DNA of 20,000 nt from Euprymna scolopes (taxonomy: Eukaryota; Mollusca; Cephalopoda; Sepiida; Sepiolidae), in NCBI GenBank assembly GCA_024364805.1, contig CM044508.1:7942046-7962045 (forward strand), written 5' to 3'. How positions within the stretch are numbered: the stretch's first letter is position 1; every line of letters begins with the position of its first letter. The notes under the pieces were generated by a model. That model did no database searches. It saw only the letters and a program-made list of their open reading frames with translations, and was not told the origin of the DNA. Made by a program: the position numbers and the translations under genes. Shown in pieces: positions 8,840 to 18,639 of the stretch.

Positions 8840-9099
8840 AATTTTTTTAAAAATAATTTTTTTTTCTTTCTTTTGTTACTTGCCATGTTGTCGTTTGGCA
8901 CAGTTTATTTATCGAAGATGGGGATTGTGCATTGTCCAATCCAGTGGGTAGGCATCAGTTCATGCGCAAATGTATGAATTTATTACACAACCGAATTTAT
9001 TAAACAGTCATAAAGTTACTTTATATATCATTTTAAAGAACGTTTTTCGCTCTATCTAATCGTTTAAATTACAATCGTTTTAAAACAAGTATGTCATGT

Positions 9100-10192
9100 T
9101 TTCAGAATGTTGAATACGAGATACAAAAAAGAAAATTTGCACAATTTTCTTATTTCAATTCAAGCTAGGCCTAAAAGCTGCTGAAACAACTCGCGATATC
9201 AGGATCCACTACTAAACGCACAGCACAATGGTGGTTTAAAACATTTCGCAGCGGTGACTGGAGTATTGAACATGATGAGCGTAGTGGTTGGCCATCGGAT
9301 GTTGACAACGATCAATTAAGAGCCTTAGTCGAAGCCAATCCACAGACAACTGTTCCAGAACTTGCTTCTGAATTAGATTTAACATATATGATGATTTCCA
9401 ACTACTTGAAAGAGTCTGGAAAGACAAAAAAACTTGATAAATGGGCGCCTCTTGAATTGAACGACAACCAAAAATAATACCGTTATGAAGTACCAGCTTC
9501 CCTTCTTTTACACAACAAGAACAACCCGTTTCCCGACCAAGTTGTGACTTGCGATGAAAAGTTGGTTCTTTACGACAACCGACGACGCTCAGCTCAATGG
9601 TAAGATACCAACGAAGCTCCACAACACTTCCCGAAGCCAGAGTTGCATCAAAAGAAGGTCATGCTGACTGCTTGGTTGTCTGTGACCGGTTTAATCCATT
9701 ACAGTTTTTTGAATGCAGGCGAAACCATGATGGCGGAAAAGTACTGTCAACAAATGGATGAAATGCATCAGAAACTTCGACAAGAATACCCAGCATTAGC
9801 CAACAGAAAAGGCCAAAATTCTTCCTTTACGATTGCACGTTGCTAAATCGACCCTACAGAAGTTGAACCAATTATGCTACGAAACTGTCATATCCGCCAT
9901 ACTCTCCAAACCTCTCACCTACCGATTATCCCGTTTTCAAGCCTCAACAACTTTCTGCGTGAGAAATGCTTCAAAAACCTTAGCGATATCAACACGCTTC
10001 AGCGACTTCATTGCGACCAGAACGCAAGAGTTTAACGTTACTGGCATTAATAAACTTGTTTAGCGTTGGCAAAAGTGTATTGATTCTGATGGTGTTTATT
10101 TCGATCCATAATTTTTTTTTTTATTGATGCCGAGATATGTTTATCTGAATTTAAAAGTTAAAACCCGCAAGAACTTTCTTGTCAATCTGATA
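9100..10192 (+). mobile_element. decayed mariner transposon A (Hsmar1/SETMAR-like)
   Basis: Plus-strand text tracks mariner transposase of the Hsmar1 (cecropia-like) kind. In order: LGLKAAETTRDI (about 9160-9200), AQWWFKTFRSGDWS, ERSGWPSDVDNDQLRALVEA (helix-turn-helix DNA-binding region), TKKLDKWAPLELNDNQK, VTCDEK (first catalytic Asp), LYDNRRRSAQW, HFPKPELHQKKVML, GLIHYSFLNAGET, EKYCQQMDEMHQKL, ALANRKG and SPTDY (third Asp region). The usual HDNARPH block with the second Asp is degraded near 9835. The frame shifts near 9200 and 9835 and has stops near 9477 and 9603, so the gene is dead. The helix-turn-helix and three-Asp cut-and-paste design is family knowledge. A right terminal repeat is seen at 10165-10190; the left one is not certain, so the start is approximate. 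Confidence 0.9.
10165..10190 (+). repeat. right terminal inverted repeat of mariner A
   Basis: CCGCAAGAACTTTCTTGTCA and the following ATCTGA resemble the Hsmar1 end (CCGCAATTACTTTTGC...). A TA dinucleotide follows at 10191-10192, as expected for the TA target duplication. It lies about 55 bases past the transposase C-terminus, as in Hsmar1. Confidence 0.65.
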
Positions 10193-12079
10193 GCGAATAA
10201 CTCGCATTGGCTTTCTTTCAATACTCTTTAACGAAATCAATTTTACAATATCACTTTCACTGTAAATATAATAACAGAGGAGTGTTGCGCGTTAAAATGG
10301 TGCTAGGCCAATCCGCGACCCATTTGGGTAGAACACTATTCTATTTTGATTGTATTTGAAAATTCATAAACATCGATACATCTGTTAAAATATTCAACAA
10401 TCATAACTAAAAGGAATGAGTCTCTTGTACATTATTTATCATCTATAGGCTTGAATCTGAATAATCGATATTTGACGCTCTCACGCTAATTTGTCTTTAT
10501 ATCCCTTTGAGCATGTTCTTAACAATACCAAAATGTCTTTCGTTTTAATTTCTTTAAAAACAATTGTTATTCCGACAAGTAAAATTATTAAAATGGTAGT
10601 ATTTTTCAGTAATAACATAAAAAAGGTGTCTCTGAATACGACATAAATAAAACTAACTACATTAGTCTATTTTGTCGGTTACTAGATCAGCAGTTACATT
10701 TGTTTTCAATAAAAAAATATATAAAAGTAAGACAAACATAATATTATTTTGCGTTTTAACACACACACGTGTTTGGTGTATAAATAAGCTATGTAAATTA
10801 GATGGCAACACCAAAGAAGAGAGTCACTCTTTCTGCAAATGCCCACAGAGACATTGAAAAATATTAGAGTAGTTAAATCAGCATAGAGTGAAAGGCTGCA
10901 AGAGAAATGCACATGATGAATGGATGGATGGATGACTTGTTAGTGTTAATTATAAATTACGTATTGTAATGTTGGCATGGAAAGACAACGGTGGACGTCC
11001 ACGGGTGGCGTGTGCATTCTGCGAAGAAGCGCTGGCATTCGAACTCGGAACCCGTTCGATACAAGAAATGATCCGAAAAATAAGATAAATTCAAATTCAA
11101 GCACTATCGTGGTTGGCAGTGACAATATAAAATGACGTTTATTTTGTTCCATGAGAACAACATTTATTCCGTGCACGTGAGTTTGCTATCAGTTGGGAAG
11201 AGGACGAAAAGAAAAATATGACAACTAGTTGCGGAAAAAGCTATCGAGTGGTGCAAAATAAAAAAAAGTCTGTTAATTAAAACGATGAGCGCTAAGAAAA
11301 AATTCCGACATTTTTTTTCTACTTCTTTCTCTGCTTGGAGAACAAGCAAACGTTTTGTCGAACACGAACACCATTTGAACGCCGAACGAATTTACGTGAC
11401 TAAAGTAGGCTTAATTCCCGGGAAAATATATAAAAATCTTTCACGTATAATTAGAATAATTAATTTTTCTTTTAATAACCCAGTATAACATTATATTTAA
11501 CATGTATTTTGTCTGTTTAGTTAAATTATATTGAATGATTATGTTGAATGTTTGATAATTGAATTATATTGAATTATTATGCATTTTTGTTTGCTTATTG
11601 CGTATATTGAAAGACGCGTTCGTCGATTCGCTTTCAGTATAATAATACATATGTGACCAAGAAAGCATTTAGTTCAAAGTTAAGTAGCAAAAGGGCACAA
11701 AAACAGACATTAATTTGCTACCAAGCTAATATCCGTCTGTCTGTCACTCTTACTCTCGGTGTTTTACTTATAACACTTCTAATTATTACACATTTATCTA
11801 TCTATTATTTTATTTAATTTAGTTAAATACAATTATTATTAGTCGCTACAATAATTCTACTGTTTCAGTCTAAAATTTGTGTTAAAAATTTTGTTTTCTA
11901 AATTTAAAATATTATTCATCAAGGCCAACGCTGATCAAGAATATAACACTTTGTGGTCCTTAGTTTTGTAGTTTTTCTTTGCTTTCAGCTGAACACGCGC
12001 GCATGCACATAGACAACTGCTTTTATATAGTAGATTATTTCTTCAACAGAGCAACGCTGGTTAGTTGTACTAGTTGTCT
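10193..12079. other. long AT-rich stretch without a recognised gene
   Basis: Only short unsupported frames occur on both strands. There is a small (TGGA)n run at 10918-10935 and a loose ATTGAAT-type repetition at about 11520-11582. Bases 10980-11060 are locally richer in G and C (CGGTGGACGTCCACGGGTGG contains a short palindrome), but no family was recognised. Confidence 0.5.
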
Positions 12080-12147
12080 TGTAATACTGTTATAACCCTG
12101 TTTAAAACGTTATAAGGAAAACAGAACAGAAGAATAAAGTAGTAAAA

Positions 12148-12534
12148 TGTATTAACAAAAACATACAAAAGTGTGATTTGTTTATCGAGCCGACGAACAA
12201 CCTCGGTTGGTCCACCGGACATTGACTGATATCTATTTGCTTTCCCACGTAAAAAAATGTAACACAAGTCGTTTTTAATGTGGGAGAAAATCAGCTCCTC
12301 CAAAAGAGGGCGCTTTGGCAGTTTGCAAAAATAAAATTGTCTTAGTATAGACGGGTTTCCCCTCTATTGACTAAAGACAATTTAATTTGAGTGCAGCATC
12401 TGAGTAGACACCACACTTCAGCCACATGTTCAGTATGCGAGTGTAACCGGATATCGACTCCGCATTAATGTTTTGTCTTACTGTATTATGTATGGATCAG
12501 TTAATTCGCAGGTAACACAGGTAGTTCTGTCACA
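12148..12534 (-). repeat. LTR copy at the 3' side of the gypsy fossil
   Basis: Minus strand starts TGTGACAGAACTACCTG and ends near AATACA. Its two ends match 16812-16959 (GAACTACCTG.GTTAC, GG.TATC.ACT, GACGAACAA, AACATACAAAA). It has TG...CA-style termini. The interior also resembles 8028-8225. Confidence 0.7.
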
Positions 12535-12589
12535 ACACCCGCCTTCCCAAGCTGATAACTCCGAAAGTTGTATCAATATTTCTTTTTCT

Positions 12590-12700
12590 TTTGGTAATAC
12601 ATGAGTGGATCTGTGATCTTCCTTTTTCTGCCAGAACGTCCTGGTTCTGGTGTGATTTAAGGAGGCTCAATATAAACTGTGTCGTGGACAGTCGCAATAG
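12590..12700 (-). pseudogene. gypsy integrase C-terminal tail-like segment
   Basis: A short minus-strand stretch reads TPEPGRSGRKRKITDPLMYY. It resembles the basic, proline-rich end of gypsy integrase, where an R-S-x-R-x-R-x-P type motif closes the polyprotein just before the 3' LTR. Its position immediately inside the LTR fits. It is a short fossil remnant; the resemblance is to a low-complexity tail, so confidence is moderate. Confidence 0.5.
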
Positions 12701-12799
12701 TAAAAGTCTTTACAGAGATCTGAATGGCTTTCTCTAAGATCCAATGACCGTTGACTGTTCTCCATATTGTTTACCGATAAAACATTTTCCTGTTCTTTG

Positions 12800-13700
12800 A
12801 GTTTTGGCAGTTGAGCGAGATAAGTTTTTTTATTGCATTTTCACCCCAAACAAGGCACAGTGCAACTTTTGTATAAGGGATACAATCTGGGACACCATTT
12901 GCAGGGGTACTATGTAAGGAGTTGAGCAGCAAGAGTGTTTTCATTACACTTGAACTTCTGCATGTCAGCACAGTCAGGGAACCAGGAACCCCGAAAGGAA
13001 TTCCCAAGTCTAGCAGTCTTAGAGAAGAAACTATTAGAGTAGAAGTTTTTTCGGAATCTGGGGATTTCTACTGTGTAGGTGTGGAATTTTGCTGCTTGTT
13101 CGGTTTGTTGAGGGTATTTACGCCGAGGAGGTAAAAGTTTGTAGTTCGTCAGAACACCTACCATTAAATACTTGTAAAACAGGCAAAGGGATGCAACGTT
13201 TCGTTGATCGGACAGAGGTTGAAGCTTATCTGATAGTGCAGGACTTATTAGGTTGGCGACTTTCTTTAAAATCCTGTCTAAGAGTGAAAGACGAGTAGCA
13301 GATGCACTAGCCAAATTGTGGCAACAATACTCCATACATACATATGGCTTTATAGACGTAAGGATACTCTTAGGCGTAAGTAATTTCTAGCACGGTAAAG
13401 AGCCCGCGTTCTTTGCAGCAGCCTTGGCAATGCCCTCAATATATCTGCTCCAACTCATGTTCCATGTGAACATTAAGCCGAGGAATTATAATACTTTCAG
13501 GTAAAGTCATGGCTTGGTAGTTGAAAAGGTCTCTAGTAATTATTAAAGGAAAGAATCTTAGTCTTGGCAGCATGAATGTTACCATCCATTTTTGTCTCAT
13601 TCCACTAAAGGCTGGAGGTCTTCCTCTAGGGTTTCCGCCATTGATTTAGACATGTGTTCATTTGTTTTCTCCTCATGTCTGGTGTCGTCAGTTGGAAGCT
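12800..13700 (-). pseudogene. LINE reverse transcriptase 3' fragment B (jockey/CR1-type)
   Basis: Minus-strand segments in order: TDDTRHEEK (about 13690, probably the eroded [Y/F]xDD catalytic box), SKSMAETLEEDLQPLVE, KWMVTF, RDLFNYQAMTLPES, IPRLNVH, EGIAKAAAKNAGSLYRARNYL, MEYCCHNLASASATRLSLLDR, ISPALSDKLQPLSD, NVASLCLFYKYL, LPPRRKYPQQT, FYSNSFFSKTARL, and FPDCADMQKFKCN. This is the palm-to-C-terminus of a non-LTR reverse transcriptase. It ends in a 3' segment shared with 17890-18520 (ACCCCAAACAAGGCA against ACCTCAAACAAGGCA). The longest intact piece is 141 codons (12910-13335). Frame changes near 13340, 13450 and 13600 and the eroded catalytic box make it dead. It lies within the gypsy fossil in the same orientation. 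An open minus-strand frame continues to 13851 but is not recognised above 13700. Confidence 0.88.
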
Positions 13701-14939
13701 TTTTGAAATATTTATGAAGTGACCGAAAAGAACAGACCGAACTCTTTTCTGCCAATGACTTGAATTCTTTTTGGTTAATTTCTAAGCGTTTCGATTTTAA
13801 TAAATCGGCATAAAAGCTTCTATTTTTTGGTAAATGTTTTTCTTTATTCATGGAGAGTAGATAATGCAGTGGATGTGTTATCGGCAGCTCCAGTAACTCT
13901 CGCTTCTCTTTTTTTGTTCCTCAGTCCTCATTTCTAATGAGTGATGTTTCTGACAAAGGGTGAAGAAAAAGCTGCTTCCCAGGTTGGTAGTACTTCGTGA
14001 ACAGTAGTCTGAGATGTCGGAAATTTTCTGTCTCTATGTCTATCCTTGCGGCCATGTCACTAGTAAGGGTGCTGGAGGTAAACGTTTTCATCTGGGCTGA
14101 CGTTAACCGCCTGATAGTCAGGGACCCGAACCTTGGAATAACCACTAAGGAGGCTGTCCTATCAGCAGGTGCAAAGTACTGGGGCTGCTGTATTGCCATT
14201 TGGTGAATGGATTCTGGACCATGCAGTAGTCTCTCGAAGTTTCCTTGCATGTTACTGCGGATAATTCACTTCTCTGAAATAAATGCAACTTTTTTTTGAT
14301 GACCTTGAAAATGGGTCTTTCTTGAATTAACTTTCTTAAGAGCAGGAATACATCCCTTACGTGACTTAAAGCTTTCCTTCAGTTTAGTATTTTTAAAAGT
14401 TTTTATGAGACAATTGGGTGTCATTATTTTGGCCGGAGAATTTTTCCTTTAGTTTTGAAATTTTGACCTGCTGTGATTTTACCATTAAAAAAAAAATAAA
14501 TACAATTTGGTTGTTAATGGTTCCCCTTTTATTCGGCAGATTTAGACTAAGCCGTAAATTTTTATTCTGTTTAGCCTTTGTTTTTTGATGAAAGTGATTC
14601 TGCTTTTCTATAGAACGTGGTTATTGACAGCTCCCGTAAATTAAATTCGTGCATTCATTTTAATTGTTTTTGTTTTCCCAATAGTGTAACACTAGTCAAA
14701 AGTTCTCCTTCAAAATTAATGTGTCATTAACACCCTTTGCTGCCTGTGATCTCAGCATTGTGGGTCTATTCAATTTTTTCAATATATTTAAATTTAATAT
14801 CGAAAGATTTGAACCCGAATATAATTTTAATTTCTTTTTATCCAGAATTTCTACCATCACGTATTTCAGTAAACCTCTGTGTTTTCGGTTTTTGTTAAGC
14901 GCACTCGTGCTTTATTTTTAATTTTATTCCTGCAATGGT
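13701..14939. other. unassigned segment inside the gypsy fossil
   Basis: A minus-strand frame at 13921-14250 (109 codons) and the plus-strand frame opposite it (13997-14206) carry no motif that I recognise. Bases 13860-14250 are less AT-rich than the flanks. This could be degraded pol, an unrelated insertion or a lone host exon. Bases 14290-14930 are AT-rich with no readable domain. Confidence 0.4.
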
Positions 14940-15977
14940 CATTTTTGTGTGCCCCCCTTTTTTTTTTTAAACATGTAAAACATTTGACAGATATGAACAG
15001 TCTCTAACCCAATGCAGATTTCCACATCGATTACAAAGGGACGGAATTTTTCTTTCCGAAAATTCTTTAAGATGCGTACAGATATGAGTAGTCGTTTTTC
15101 ATAACCTGTGTTTTTTTTTGTTACGGGAGTTTTGAATTGTTTGGCTACTATTTTATATGTGCCATGCCAGAGTATTTTTTTGACAATTTTTGTGGAGTTA
15201 AAATCGACTGGTTTTCTAATTTTGTTAGAACACGCTTTTGATTTCAGCATCTCGACCTGATGTAAGTCCTTGCACAAATACTAGACATTTAAAACAGGTC
15301 TGGTAGTTTAAATTCGTCACAGTTTTTATTAAGCACAGCCGCATATGTTGCGAAGTTATCTTTCGTCGTTTTTCACCAGATTCAAGCATTTCTATCGGTT
15401 ATAAAATAAAGAGGCTTCCAGACTAAAAGAATATGTAAGAAGCTATATCGTATCGGCGAAAGATATCTCCGAAGTTTTACATGGCAACATAAAATCCAAA
15501 TTTATTATGTCCAGAAGTCCCTAATTTGCGTAGTAACAAACGAACTTTTTTTTTCTGGTTGAACCAATGCTGACAGTCTAAAAAAGTTTGCGTATCTTCT
15601 GTAGTAAGGTGAAAATGATTTATCTTCTCCTGGTGCTTAGCAGAAGTTATCAATCGCCTTCCATATTGAGTCTTGTGAATAGGAGGTATTGTTATCAGGG
15701 GATGCATGTTTTATGACTTGGGAAAGTAACTCACCAATATGCTGTTGATGGAAAAATAAGTAATCTTGTATATATTGCTGATTTTTCTGTTGTTGAGTCT
15801 GTAGTTCTATTATCTGTTCTTGTATCTGTAGTCATTCAAGTTTTTAATCTATACGTTTCTAGTGTTCAATGATTGTTATTGTTGGATTTGTAGTCTTACT
15901 AATTGTTGTCGTTGCTGCTTCTATTGTTGCACTTGTAATTTCACTAATTGTTCCAACACTGCTTGAAGCGCATCCAT
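14940..15977 (-). pseudogene. gypsy gag fossil with CCHC zinc knuckle
   Basis: The region begins on the minus strand at about 15977 with MDALQAVLEQLVKLQVQQ and a glutamine-rich stretch, typical of the N-terminus of mollusc gypsy gag. A capsid-like block (about 15477-15707) includes TFLDCQHWF and KVRLLLRKLGTSGHNKF. A C-x2-C-x3-H-x4-C knuckle lies at 14997-15035 (CNRCGNLHWVRDC), the form seen in Mag-type gag. In life this protein would package the element RNA. The copy is an old, broken fossil with many interruptions. Confidence 0.75.
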
Positions 15978-16390
15978 CTTTTATGGTTGATAAAAAAATA
16001 AATACACATATTCTTTTTTTAAAATTGTGTTTGGTTTAACAAAGTTTTAGTCTTTTTAGAACAACTGAGAGGGAGGAAACAGTAATTCACTTCCCACTAG
16101 TTTTGCACTAAAAACACCGTTGTACTTAGCTGTACTTACAGTTTTAATGTCTTATTTTAATTTATAATTCCTTGGAAATAATACTTCACCCAAAGCAAAT
16201 GTATTGTTTAGAAGAAAAAATAAATGAGCGGCATATAATTGTTCTGAAATATTTAACAAAAAGCAAAAAACGCGGAAATTATCCTTTTTTCAATGCCAAC
16301 ACAATGGCAGTAAAATGTAATGGTTAAACGAAAAGGCGAAAATATTCTTTCTCGCATCTTTTTTACGCGGATGTTTTTTAATTTCTTTTC

Positions 16391-16775
16391 GTCAGTGTTA
16401 AAGACACTGCATTAGTTTTGACCTGAAAGTTCTCTCATTGTTAAAAAAACGCTGCTCTTTTTTTCATCTTTGTTATAGTTACAAACGCTGTGTTTTACTT
16501 CCCCACCAAATTCATAATTAGTTTTTTTTTTAAATGCAAAGATGATGTTTCTTTGTTTTATTTGCGTCAGTGTTTTAGCCCTTACTTATTTTTTGGTGAC
16601 TTCTCGAATTTTTTGTTGGTCAGTGTTATAAGAACACTGGGGTATTTAAACTCTGGCATCCTTCATACATTGTTGAATCCTCGTTTCGCTAGTGTTAAAC
16701 GAACACCGGGGTATTTAAACTCAGGTTTCCTTCGTGAGTTTTTTCTAATTCTCATCGCCATTGTTATAACAATGT
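16391..16775. repeat. series of short hairpin repeats in gypsy leader
   Basis: A phrase built around (C/T)AGTGTT..(A)AACACTG recurs. The clear copies are at about 16392, 16568, 16621, 16690 and 16758, with weaker ones near 16435 and 16470. Several are self-complementary: CAGTGTT/AACACTG at 16621, CAGTGT/ACACTG at 16393, CATTGTTATAACAATG at about 16759. The two at 16621 and 16690 share a following GGGGTATTTAAACTC, with a period near 69 bp. It lies between the primer-binding-like site and gag, so it is probably leader sequence of the fossil. Confidence 0.65.
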
Positions 16776-16811
16776 TTAAAGGTTTACTAGGAAAACAGTA
16801 GAGTCGCCAAA

Positions 16812-16959
16812 TGTATTAAAAAGAACATACAAAATTGTGAATTGTTCATTCATCCGACGAACAATCTCAGGATATCAACTTCACATTAATACCTTGTCTC
16901 CCACTATTTGTTGTGTATGGGTCAGTCCATTTTCAAGTAACCCAGGTAGTTCCGCCACA
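16812..16959 (-). repeat. LTR copy at the 5' side of the gypsy fossil
   Basis: The minus strand begins TGTGGCGGAACTACCTGGG and ends AATACA, directly followed by TTTGGCGACTC, a primer-binding-like sequence of the kind found in many gypsy elements. It matches both ends of 12148-12534. Confidence 0.65.
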
Positions 16960-17229
16960 ATAAATACACTATGCCATGTTAATCTCTGCATATAAAAGAA
17001 AAGTTTATCTCTGTGTATATCCACTTTACGCAGTTTTCGCATCGAATGCAAACCGACACAGTCTGTGAATTATTTGTAGCAAGACAATATTGATAGTAAA
17101 CCACCTACACCATTAATAAATTCCAACTAAAATACTGAATTTAGGGCAAATCACTAGAGTAAAAAATCATTTTCCTTTTCAAAATCACAATGAATAAAAT
17201 TTACCTTCTTTGTTTATTTAGAAATCATA

Positions 17230-17400
17230 TTGCATACGTTATTTGCATTATCTGGATTATTCAGACGACTACTATAATCTTGAGTGCTATTCTCACAATG
17301 TTTCGGTCGATATAACTTCCGACCTTCTTCCAGTATATTTTGTCGAACTCGAAAATCTTTCTGATGAACACGAGAATTTGAACAGAATTTCGAACGGAAT
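17230..17400 (+). repeat. single arm of the palindromic repeat family
   Basis: It shares the order GGATTATTC, ATCTTG (17278-17283), TATTCTCACAA, GTTTCGG (17300-17306), TATAAC, TATATTTTGT, GAACTCG and TCTTT with both arms of the 390-bp repeats at 216-605 and 2705-3094. On the minus strand it reads CTGGAAGAAGGTCG, a short loop, CGACC, then GAAAC. That is a 5-bp stem between a CTGANGA-like string and GAAA, close to a hammerhead layout. No inverted partner arm is present here. A minus-strand frame across it (17214-17522) is probably incidental. Confidence 0.75.
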
Positions 17401-17639
17401 CCTTTATTTAAGCCACGGGATATGCATGTTGTCGTTCCGTTAGCCAAGGCCACGTAGAAGTCTTGAGTAATTTGTAATTGTATCTTTAGTATTGCCCAAG
17501 TTAAAGATTGACCTTTCAACATTCAGAAGAGTTTCATTTAGAACTAAATTTTATAAGTACCTTATCCGTTACTCTAGGGAAAATCGTAACTAACCAGGAT
17601 AGCATGTGTATATGCCTTGTAGGGCTTGGTTGTTCGACA

Positions 17640-17860
17640 AGAAAAAAAATGACGACTCGCAGTTGCTTTTATGCTTGATGATCACGTGTGAGTAACAAAA
17701 ACTCTCGCCGCCGCTATGCAAATGAGACTATACTAGACGCATAAAAAGAACCGTGGATAGAAAAAAAGTTGAGCTGGAATAAAACCGGTTACAGAGACAG
17801 ACATGTGCGACAGACTGTTGAAGGTGATTAGAAAAACCGAGGTCGAAAAGAATTTTTTTT
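17640..17860 (+). promoter_or_regulatory. possible solo LTR or promoter-like island
   Basis: A locally less AT-rich stretch. It holds CTCTCGCCGCCGC, an octamer ATGCAAAT (17716-17723), a TATA-like CATAAAAAG (17740-17748) and AATAAA (17778-17783) about 30 bases later. Octamer, TATA box and polyadenylation signal in close order would fit an LTR or a small promoter. No repeat partner or start site is seen in the window, so this is tentative. Confidence 0.25.
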
Positions 17861-17889
17861 AAAAAACTAACATTACACTACGGATTTTC

Positions 17890-18520
17890 ACATTTATCTT
17901 ATAGTTTAATTTTTTAAATTCCATTTTCACCTCAAACAAGGCAGACTACCACTTTGTTGTAGGGGGCTACTATCGGGAACGTAAGTTGCAGGGATACTAT
18001 ATAGGGAGTTGAGCAGCAAAATATCCGTTCATATTACACTTGAACTTCTGCATGTCGGTACAATTGAGAAAGCAGGAACCCGGAAGGGAGTTCTAAAGTC
18101 TAACAGTTGTGAGGAAGAAACTATTAAAGTAGAAGGCTTTCCTACCTCTAGGGACCTCTACTGTAAAGAGGTGAGGTTTTCTTACTTGTCGGGTGTGTCG
18201 AGGGTATTTACATCTAAAGGGTACAAGGGCTTGTAGTTCGTCGGAGCATTCGCCATTAAAATACTTATAGAACAGACAGAGGGATGCAACATTACGTCGA
18301 TGAGACAGAAGTTGAAGCTTTCATGGCAGTTTAGGACCTTTTGAACCCCGTCCAGGAGCGTGAGACTAGTAGCAGATGCACCAACCCAAATGTGACAGCA
18401 ATACTCCATACATGGGCGAATGGTGGCCTTATAGAGGTGCAGGATACTTTCAGGTGTAAGTAGCTTTCTAGTACAGTAGAGAGAGCCCACCTATTTCTCA
18501 GCGACCTTGATAATCAACCC
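17890..18520 (-). pseudogene. LINE reverse transcriptase 3' fragment C (jockey/CR1-type)
   Basis: Minus-strand reading: GSLYCTRKLLTPESILHLYK, ATIRPCMEYCCHIWVGASAT, SLTLLDGVQ, then in other frames SVCSISILMAN, FYFNSFF, NSLPGSCFLNCTDMQKFKCN. This is the same C-terminal region as fragment B and shares its extreme 3' segment (17925-18010 against 12840-12920). It begins downstream of the catalytic box, so it was truncated at insertion or later. Frame changes near 18330 and 18180 make it dead. It is more diverged from B than B is internally readable, so the copies are old and independent. Confidence 0.87.
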
Positions 18521-18639
18521 AATTTTAAGTAACAAGATTTGAACTTTTATATACACGTGTAACCTCTAATATACACTTTTTAAGTCCTCAATTATTAGCC
18601 TCCTCATGAAGCCACAAGGACGGTTTTTGATGTCACGCA

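Larger units (their letters stand above)
12080..16959 (-). mobile_element. gypsy-type LTR retrotransposon fossil (broken)
   Basis: Read on the minus strand, the element has an LTR (16812-16959), a primer-binding-like TGGCGACTC just inside it, a leader with hairpin repeats, a gag region (about 15977 down to 14940) ending in a zinc knuckle, an integrase-tail-like segment (about 12700-12590) and a second LTR (12534-12148). Most of pol is not recognisable, and a LINE fragment sits within it. It is old and heavily broken, with many interruptions. LTR copies are clearly diverged, which argues for an ancient insertion. Homology to the leader continues to about 12080 beyond the second LTR, suggesting a tandem or nested copy. 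Assignment to gypsy rests on the gag and integrase-tail style and is fairly secure; the clade is not. Confidence 0.72.

Noticed and set aside
9000-9025. Left terminal repeat of mariner A (AACAGTCATAAAGTTACTTT)
   Set aside because: Only weak similarity to the complement of the right end at 10165-10190, so it is not annotated as a terminal repeat.
9236-9622. 128-codon minus-strand frame
   Set aside because: It is the antisense shadow of the mariner A transposase, which is clearly recognisable on the plus strand.
12922-13298. Plus-strand frames opposite LINE fragment B
   Set aside because: Antisense shadows of the reverse transcriptase fragment. The same applies to 18009-18236 opposite fragment C and 1762-2028 opposite fragment A.
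17353-17359. CTGATGA on the plus strand beside the palindromic arm
   Set aside because: GAGAA follows only a few bases later with no helix II. The hammerhead-like layout in this arm is on the other strand.
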